Positions 57,216 to 64,000 of a stretch of DNA of 64,000 nt are shown piece after piece; position 1 is the first letter of the stretch; every line of letters starts with the position of its first letter. The notes beneath the pieces were generated by a model. The model was not told the origin of the DNA, ran no database searches, and saw only the letters and a list, made by a program, of their open reading frames with translations. The stretch is taken from positions 496,001 to 560,000 of the forward strand of contig JACCIC010000151.1 of the NCBI GenBank assembly GCA_018907035.1. Direction: 5' to 3'. This stretch comes from Sycobia sp. Sy_11. Its lineage: Eukaryota; Arthropoda; Insecta; Hymenoptera; Epichrysomallidae. Position numbers and translations under genes: made by a program.

Positions 57216-57575
57216 AATCAGATATAAAGGTAATTAAATAACAAAACTAACTCTTGGTTTACATAAAAAATTTTAAGTTCAGCAAAACAGGTCTGGCACA
57301 AATAGACTCGACTTGCTAAACAAAGTGCTGGAAAGAAAAATTTGATCTGCATTATAAAGGATCTTTTGTATTACTTTAAAATTACTTTACACAAAGTATA
57401 AAATAAGACAAATATTGTGTGTATTGTACTTCCCAATTATTTAAAAGCCCTTCTTTATAATGTATTGTATTTATATAAATGATATTTTTTTCTAATTGGA
57501 CTTCACAGTCCTACGTAAATATTCTTCACTCTTAAGAAAAAACTTAATATTGAATAAATATTGACATAGTCAAGT
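56381..57575. other. AT-rich intergenic; (TA)n at 57173-57212
   Basis: Nothing else recognised. Confidence 0.4.
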
Positions 57576-57990
57576 ACCCGCGTAGAAATTCATTCTCGTA
57601 TCTAACAAGTATCGGGTTAAATTTCCTTATTAAATGTTCGTATCCAGAAAGGAAATCTAGTCTGATCCTAGTTCCGGTTTGGCTTACTTTTATTGGCCTT
57701 TTATAAAGGAAACGAACTTAAATTTTGGTAGGTATACCAAGTTAGAAACTAGACAGAATCTAGTCAAAAAATCTAGAAATTAAGACGATTTATAAATTAT
57801 TCTATTTTTGTTTCCTCGATCAAGTGAATAATTTTTTCACTCTTTTAAGATTTATTTATATAAAATAAAAAATATATTTACATATTTAGGTAACGCATAC
57901 CATTTAGTTAGAATTTATAATTTATTTTATATATGCGGTATTACATATTACGATTAAAATTAACAATTAATAATTATTAATATATTTGTT
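57576..57990 (+). repeat. Diverged unit of the 407-bp repeat family
   Basis: It aligns along its length with 63366-63772, from CGTGTAGAAAT-like sequence through CTGATCCTAGTTCC, TTTTGGTAGGTATACCAAG and CTAGAAATTAAG to the AATTAATAATTATTAATAT end. This copy is single and more diverged than the pair at the window end. Confidence 0.75.
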
Positions 57991-58064
57991 ATATACTAAT
58001 TATTGTAAGTTGTAATATTAAACACCTCCGTTGAACATATAAATTATTTTATTTCGATGAAAAA

Positions 58065-58165
58065 AATTCTGACCTCCGCTAAGTATCGAACCCACGACCT
58101 TACTATGTTTAAACGTAATATGCGATTACTATACTATTCTTTGCATATGATCGTACACCGCTTAA
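58065..58165 (-). other. tRNA-like SINE head or tRNA relic
   Basis: The minus strand has a good B-box (GGGTTCGATAC) preceded at about 45 bases by TAGTATAGTAATCGC, which could be a decayed A-box. The fold is poor and no tail or second copy is seen. Confidence 0.35.
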
Positions 58166-58279
58166 GATCATAAAATAATTCTATGAACACAACATAAAAC
58201 ATACATAGAAAATCAATTTTTAAAATTTTTTCCCATGTTGGAAAGATCTGCGGGTGTTTATATATAAATATACTAGCAT

Positions 58280-58320
58280 CCCCCGGGTCGGCTTCGCCCG
58301 AGATAAGAATTTAACTGATT
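58280..58320. repeat. Short GC hairpin CGGGTCGGCTTCGCCCG
   Basis: An isolated hairpin motif seen at ends of many arthropod repeats, next to the foldback element's left edge. Its relation to it is unclear. Confidence 0.3.
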
Positions 58321-58469
58321 TTTTAAACAGTTCAATAATATCTAAGTAAAAAGTACTCTATATATAAAAATTTATATTACTATAAATCTGCCTTAATTTA
58401 GTTATCGTTGCTTCCCTATAAAAAACTAAATTCTCCATAAAATTTTATACAATTTTTACTGAGAGTTGG

Positions 58470-58800
58470 AGTGTTCAAATGATAGAAGACGAATCTCTTC
58501 ATAGAAGTCGTCCCGTCATACTTGAAAATCGTCTTCTACCGACCGACCATGCAACTCCCCGTAAAAATTATCCCGAGGCATCTGGACATTGTATTCTACC
58601 GTACAAACACGAAAAATTCCGTAGAAGTCATCCCGACGTAATTGATCATTGTTTCCCACCAACTAAACACAATACTCTTCGTATAAGTTGTTCCAAAACA
58701 TCTGGGCATCGTGTTCTACCGTCCGAACACAAATCTCCCAGTAGAAATCGTCCTGAGGACCAGAATATCGTATTTAACCGCCCGTACACGCTAATACAAT
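58470..58800 (+). repeat. About 60-bp minisatellite, left arm
   Basis: Five to six units with the core GTAGAAGTCGTCCCGA and a TCGTCTTCTACCG-like half, spaced about 60 bp. Because 60 is a multiple of three, one plus-strand frame (58479-58946) stays open as a 20-residue repeat with pattern GH-ILP-EHK---RNRP. Confidence 0.8.
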
Positions 58801-59784
58801 ATATCTCAGTAGAAACCTTATTTAAAACGTGTATAGAATATGTACAATATAATTTATATACAATATATATTACATATTTCGTATCTTTCCATTTTTGTAA
58901 AATTAAATACCGTGAATATTGTAGTAATGGTGCCAACTGCAATTAAAGCAAGATAATTGTAAATAAAATATTTTTTATTAGTAAAAATCCCTATTTTCCT
59001 CTTTATTCAAACTAAAAAACCAAAGCCTATTCCACTTTTCAAGTAAGAAATGGCGGAGAAACAGAAAGGACGGAGAGAGAGAGAGAGAGAGAGAGAGAAA
59101 TAAGAAAAAATAAAATTTACAAAACTATGATATCCATACGGTGTGAGTGTAGTGTCAGATTAACCTCAAGAACAAAAAGAGTAACAGTGATTGACACGTC
59201 ACACCTTCTTCAGGATACGAATCCCAAAATTGGATATGATTATTCATGTGAGCTGGTCTGGTATCGATACTCTAAGCGGACTAATTTGCGTTCATGTTCG
59301 TGATTCAAGACCCTACCTAGTAACCGCTGGTGAAACTGACTGCTACAACCGTTAACTTAATTTATTGATGGAAGTAACATAATTTTGAATAAAAAACATA
59401 GCCTATGTCCATCCCAAGGTAATATAGAATCTATATGTCAAATTTCAGAACAATGGGTTCAGCAGTTTTTTTGTTAAAGACAAAGTGTGTTTTTGTTTGT
59501 ACACGCTAACCAAAAAAACTACTGAACCGATTGTTCTGAAATTTGACACACAGATTCTATATTATCTTGGGAAGGACAAGGGCTATGTTTTTTTATTGAA
59601 AATCATTTTACTTTCATCAATAAATGAAGTTAATGGTTTTAACAATCACATTCACCAGCGGCCACTAGGTGGCATCTTGAATCACGAACATCAACTCAAA
59701 GTAGTCCGCTTAAATTATTAATACCAGGCCAGTTCAATCGGATATTTATATCCAACTTTGGGATTCGTATCCTAAAGAAGGGGT

Positions 59785-60998
59785 AAATTGAACAATACGC
59801 TGGGATGTTTGAATATTGAAAACAATAAAGTTTCGAGTAAGTGAATTTAATATAATTATATAAAAAATACAAGATTAATATCGACAATGTTAGAATGATA
59901 TTGACCTGAACAGAGACGAGATGAAAGTAAGTCCCGCGCACTCGTACGGCGCCTTTTTATAGCCACGGACCCCTAGACGGGTCAAGTTGCAAGCGATAAG
60001 TCCAACTCGCAGCCCAAACTCTGGCGCAGCCCGACGTTCGGAGAATCTGAGGCGATAAACCGAATACGTCCTCTTTTTGAAATTCCCGAGATTTTTCCAA
60101 AGTCAGACTACGATCTATCTCGCCTTAATGATCTGTAAAAAGACTTTTCTACGGGAAAATCTCCGAATTTCCCGTCAAAGCACGGATCTTTGCTTTAAGG
60201 AAGCATAACCCTTTTCCACTTTGAAAATCCCAAGGGCTTCCTACAGGCAGTATTCGGCCACCACGTGTGAAACCGTATAAAGCCATTATTTGGAAAACCT
60301 TTGATTTTCCCGTTACGGTCACGGATCAAGCATGTACCTTATGTACATGTTTTGTGGCCTTTAACCCGAGTTTGTTCGCGATTTTGAACTTCATCACAAC
60401 ATTTACAATCCCTTTGGAAAGTAAAATCAAAATTTCAATATAATTTTAATTTTTATTGGACGCATTTTCTATACATCTCTCGTCTCTGCTTTACACGTTG
60501 TTTTACATACATTATAAAGCAACTCGCAGAATTGCTTTCGCCTTGTTGCCGCTATGTCTGAGATTTAAGATATCAGAATTTAGATATCATATGTCACTCC
60601 ACATCGATCCCGGGCTCGTTTACATTACTATATTTACATTTATTTAGTTAATATTGTATTACATCGAATCATTATAAAGAAACTCCACCTTAATATTTAT
60701 AAGAAACCAAACAAAGACCTTTTAATACATAATTTTCTTGTGAAAGTACTACAAACTTTTAAATATAACGCATATTGGTGTAACATTATACTTAACAATG
60801 TATCTTACAACCATATCTAAACTATTATATTTAATTTATAAGAATATTCTATAATTACGCGAAATAAGCTATTACATACTATAACATAAAAGGCTATTCA
60901 AATTATGATAAGACTATGTGTATGCATATGTATATGTATATTTAACATATAAATCATTAATTAAATTTTAGTCGTAAGTTAAATCATCTGTTCGCAAC
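59785..60998 (-). mobile_element. 1.2-kb insertion flanked by AAGGGGT, LTR-like
   Basis: Comparison with the uninterrupted relative at 9170-9200 shows that 1214 bp are inserted between the AAGAAGG and GTGATG modules. AAGGGGT occurs on both sides (59778-59784 and 60999-61005), a likely target duplication. On the minus strand a TATAAAAAGGCGCC box lies at 59961-59948, and the inner end reads TGTTCGCAAC-like on the other side. No coding sequence is recognised. It could be a solo LTR or a non-autonomous element; the ends do not fit a standard TG...CA exactly. Confidence 0.5.
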
Positions 60999-61514
60999 AA
61001 GGGGTGATGTTAATCAGTATTACCCTTTTTGTTCTTCAGGTTAATCTGACACTACTCTTACATCCTATGGATATCTTTTGATTTATGTAAATTTTATTTT
61101 CTTTTACGTAGGAAAATCTGTCTCTCTCACTCTCTCTCTCTCTATCTTTGTTTCTCCTTCTATTCTAAAATGGTTCTGAATGCCAAACTGTACTGAATAT
61201 AGTTTGTGACAACAAATTATGTTTTTGTTTTTATACATTACATTAACTTCAGAATTGTGACCAGAGACTATGTTTTTGTTAGTTTGAAAAAAAGAAATAA
61301 TGGCAAAATAGGGTTCTTTACGAGCAACCTCGAAACTATATAATTTAACATAAAAAGACAATATCCATCGTCTGCTTGAAAAATATGCTATTCGCATACC
61401 AACATTTTGCTTGAATTTCATTTGACATCACTACGAAAATGTTCACGATATTTAATTGAAAAGACGGAAATATACGAAATATGTATATATGTAAATATAT
61501 ACATATGTATATAT

Positions 61515-61573
<59 letters not shown>

Positions 61574-61639
61574 TGTACATATTATACATACACATTTTAA
61601 ATGCGGTTTCTACTGAGAAATATTGTATTGACGTGTACC

Positions 61640-62115
61640 GGCGGTTGGTTACGATATCCCATTACCTCAAGACGATTTCTATAGGCAGTTATGTGCTCGG
61701 ATGATAGAATGCGATGTCTAGGTGTCTGGGCGATTTCTACGGGAAATATTGTGTTTAGTTGATAGAAAAAGACGTCCAGGTATGAGGAAATCAACTTCTA
61801 TGGAAAGATTCGTGTTGGCACGGTAAAATACGATATCTAGGTCTTTCCGAACGACTTCGACAGGGAGTATTGTATTTAGTCGTTAGGAAGCGATGCTAGC
61901 TTTCTCCGGACGATATCTACTGAGACTATCGTGTTTAATTGATAGGAAACGATGTTTAAGTATGTCGGGATAAATTCTATGGAGAGTTTCGTATTCGGAT
62001 GATAGAATGTGATTTCCAGATGATTTGGGACGACTTCTACGGAGAATTTCGTGGTCGGACGGTAGATGATGATGTCCAGGTATGACAAGACGACTTCTAC
62101 GGGGAGTATCGAGAC
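61640..62115 (-). repeat. About 60-bp minisatellite, right arm
   Basis: About eight units, mirrored relative to 58470-58800 and direct relative to 12275-12560. The core is ACGACTTCTACGG, then TTCGTGTTCGGACGGTAGA and GATGTCCAGGTATG-like halves. Minus-strand frames at 61794-61597 and 62125-61883 remain open through several units. Confidence 0.85.
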
Positions 62116-62210
62116 ACTTGGACATCTTTTTTTTTACGGCTCGAACTCGAAAATACAGTTTTCTCCATCGAAGTCGTATTTAATATGTATATATATATAA
62201 AATGTAAAAT

Positions 62211-62309
62211 GGTCGGCAAAATATTTTTGAAATTACCGCTGTATGGAAGCAGCTTTTTATACAGCAACAACGATAGGTAAATTACGGACAATTATTTATA
62301 GAAATATAG

Positions 62310-62369
<60 letters not shown>

Positions 62370-63195
62370 TTCGTACTCATAAAGTCTCGACTAGAAAAGA
62401 CACTGTTCTTTCCAATATTAGAAAAAGTTGAGCAAATCTGAATAGATCCAAGATAGAAAGCCTGGTAATTTCCTTAAGTTTTCTACTTGTGAAAATTTTC
62501 ACTATAGAAAACACGTATTTCTTTCTAACATCAATAAAAGATCAGCAAATCTGAATAAAATTGAGAAAGTAATAATTAATATAAGACGATTATTAGATGA
62601 TCGAAGGGAAATCTAACTTGGATCTGGCGAGTATTACCTACATGAGGAAATCATCAGTAATACTGACTAGGATCTAGCCCGATCTAGGGATATGCTGAGT
62701 ATATATATGCAAGGGGTATTATATATTGTAATTCAGGGTAATTATATTTAAAGATTGTTCGATCATATATATAATATATATATGCGCGCGCGCGAGTGTG
62801 TGTGTGTGCGCGTGTTATTATTATTATGATTATTATATTTTTATTATACGAAATTCCATTAAAATCAATTTTAAACGGAAGCAGTCAGTTTAAACTTTAA
62901 ATATAATTATAAATGCTAGAGACTTCTTATATAGTTATCGGTAAAGTATCGCGCTATATCCGAGTGGCAAGGTAAAACGTGAATGCACCTGGCGACAAAT
63001 ATTTGAAATATTTCTATTCCTTACAAATGAGATATTAAAATTTAATCATATATTTATTAAATTACATTTAATGCTTTTAAAAAATGAATGTGTTAAATTT
63101 TATTTTCTGATGTAGTTGAATGAAATGAATTCGTTTTAGATAATTATGATTTTTTTTTTATGTTATTTAACGTCGCTCTATTTATGCTTCCAAAG
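62211..63195. other. AT-rich intergenic with microsatellites
   Basis: (TA)n at 62313-62363 and (CG)n(TG)n at 62784-62815. A short fragment at 62600-62690 (GGGAAATCTAACTTGGATCT) resembles the 407-bp repeat family. No gene. Confidence 0.45.
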
Positions 63196-63199
63196 ATTA

Positions 63200-63362
63200 G
63201 TGCTAATCAGCGACGGAGGTCTACGATATGTTTGTAAACAAAACACATGTAAATTATTACAGCGGTGCTTGTGTCAATCGGCCGAGACCGGGATTTGAAC
63301 TCGGATCAGCAAGTTTCTAATCCTTCGCTCTAGCGATCCAGCCATCGTAGGACTCAATTATA
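63200..63362 (-). other. tRNA-like SINE head or tRNA relic
   Basis: On the minus strand GATGGCTGGATCGCTAGAGC (A-box-like) is followed about 40 bases later by GAGTTCAAATCCCGG (B-box and a T-arm that pairs at four of five positions). The acceptor stem does not close, so this is not a working tRNA. It may be the promoter part of a tRNA-derived SINE. Confidence 0.45.
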
Positions 63363-63365
63363 ATG

Positions 63366-64000
63366 ATCCCGTGTAGAAATTTATTCTCGAATCTAACTAG
63401 TATCGGGTGAGTTTTCCTTATCAAATGTTCGAACCCAGAAGGGAAATCTAGCCTGATCCTAGTTCCGATTTGTCCCACTTTTAATAGCATTTTTAATAGG
63501 GAACGAGCTTAGATTTTGGTAGGTATACCAAGCTAGAAACTAGACTGATTCTAGTCAGAAAATCTAGAAATTAAGCCAATAATAAATTATTCTAATTTTG
63601 TTTCCTCGATCAAGTGAATAATTTTTTGACTCTTTAATATTTATTTATTTAAAATAAAAAAAAATATATTTGCGTATTTAGGTGACGCATACCATTTAAT
63701 TAGCATTCATAAATTATTTTCTATATGACTATTGCGTATTACGATTTACAATAACAATTAATAATTATTAATATCCCGTGTAGAAATTTATTCTCGAATC
63801 TAACTAGTATCGGGTGAGTTTTCCTTATCAAATGTTCGAACCCAGAAGGGAAATCTAGCCTGATCCTAGTTCCGATTTGTCCCACTTTTAATAGCATTTT
63901 TAATAGGGAACGAGCTTAGATTTTGGTAGGTATACCAAGCTAGAAACTAGACTCATTCTAGTCAGAAAATCTAGAAATTAAGCCAATAATAAATTATTCT
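63366..64000 (+). repeat. 407-bp tandem repeat, one and a half units, running off the window
   Basis: ATCCCGTGTAGAAATTTATT starts at 63366 and again at 63773, a period of 407 bp. The second unit is almost identical to the first over its 228 visible bases (one difference noticed, GACTGATTC against GACTCATTC). The array may continue past 64000. Confidence 0.9.

Larger units (their letters stand above)
58440..62210. mobile_element. Foldback-like element: two long inverted arms with minisatellites
   Basis: Two arms, 58440-59480 and 59490-62210 (the latter including a 1.2-kb insertion), carry the same modules in mirrored order. From outside in these are an outer module with a CGAAGTCG-type end, an array of about 60-bp repeats, a TA-rich stretch, a CGATATTTAATTG-type module, a (CT)n or (GA)n tract, the TTCTTCAGGTTAATCTGACA module, the GGATTCGTATCCT-AAGAAGG module, and an inner module with ATTGTTCTGAAATTTGACA. 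The arms meet at a centre near 59470-59490. Long inverted repeats with internal tandem repeats and a short centre resemble Drosophila Foldback and Galileo elements. No transposase is encoded. Single-arm relatives lie at 8858-9960, 12040-12735, 28262 and 35105. Confidence 0.6.

Noticed and set aside
58470..62115. Regularly spaced repeats considered as a CRISPR array
   Set aside because: Units are contiguous about 60-bp minisatellites without unique spacers, and the sequence is eukaryotic in character.
63200..63362. A functional tRNA gene
   Set aside because: A- and B-box-like motifs are present but the acceptor stem does not pair and the T-arm has a mismatch.

Overview
The window looks like repeat-rich nuclear DNA from an arthropod, most likely an insect and plausibly an ant or other hymenopteran. 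The grounds are an AT-rich background, many (TA)n, (CT)n and (GT)n microsatellites, and several arthropod-type transposon families at different stages of decay. The species call is inference. I found no host protein-coding gene, no intact tRNA or rRNA gene and no CRISPR array. Everything that can be named is a mobile element, an endogenous virus-like element or a repeat.

Layout. 1-6241: remnant of a Polinton/adintovirus-like element. It has an integrase, a fibre-like protein, a coiled-coil virion protein of unknown function and an A32-like packaging ATPase on the minus strand, then a PLA2-like/pX-like protein, an adenain-like protease, a penton-like minor capsid protein and a major capsid protein on the plus strand. 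The left end is cut by the window edge and no DNA polymerase is visible. 7.1-7.8 kb: Penelope-like (PLE) tail. 8.7-12.7 kb: an arm of a foldback-like family interrupted by a purine-rich block. 13.8-14.2 kb: mariner relic. 15.4-15.8 kb: possible solo LTR. 16.0-18.3 kb: a second, internally deleted copy of the virus-like element. 20.0-20.9 kb: PLE. 23.7-27.3 kb: two non-LTR retrotransposon fragments. 28.5-35.0 kb: a PLE split by a Ty3/gypsy provirus (28841-34241) with two LTRs and a 4-bp target duplication. 36.0-37.3 kb: broken mariner. 38.2-43.1 kb: second Ty3/gypsy element, 5' truncated and without gag. 45.0-46.8 kb: BEL/Pao remnant. 47.4-48.3 kb: another mariner family. 48.5-49.8 kb: non-LTR 5' part, abutting a Ty1/copia element (49.8-53.4 kb) that keeps its 5' LTR. 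55.1-56.4 kb: mariner with an uninterrupted transposase. 58.4-62.2 kb: a giant foldback structure with about 60-bp minisatellites in both arms and a 1.2-kb insertion in one. 57.6-58.0 and 63.4-64.0 kb: a repeat that becomes a 407-bp tandem repeat at the window end. tRNA-like SINE heads lie near 58.1 and 63.3 kb.

The elements do not form a pathway. Their nesting gives relative ages: PLE before gypsy-1, and the foldback family before its 1.2-kb insertion. The only complete-looking, potentially functional gene is the mariner transposase at 55169-56206. The most unusual items are the two virus-like copies, the minisatellite-bearing foldback element, and hammerhead-ribozyme-like motifs in the PLE remnants.
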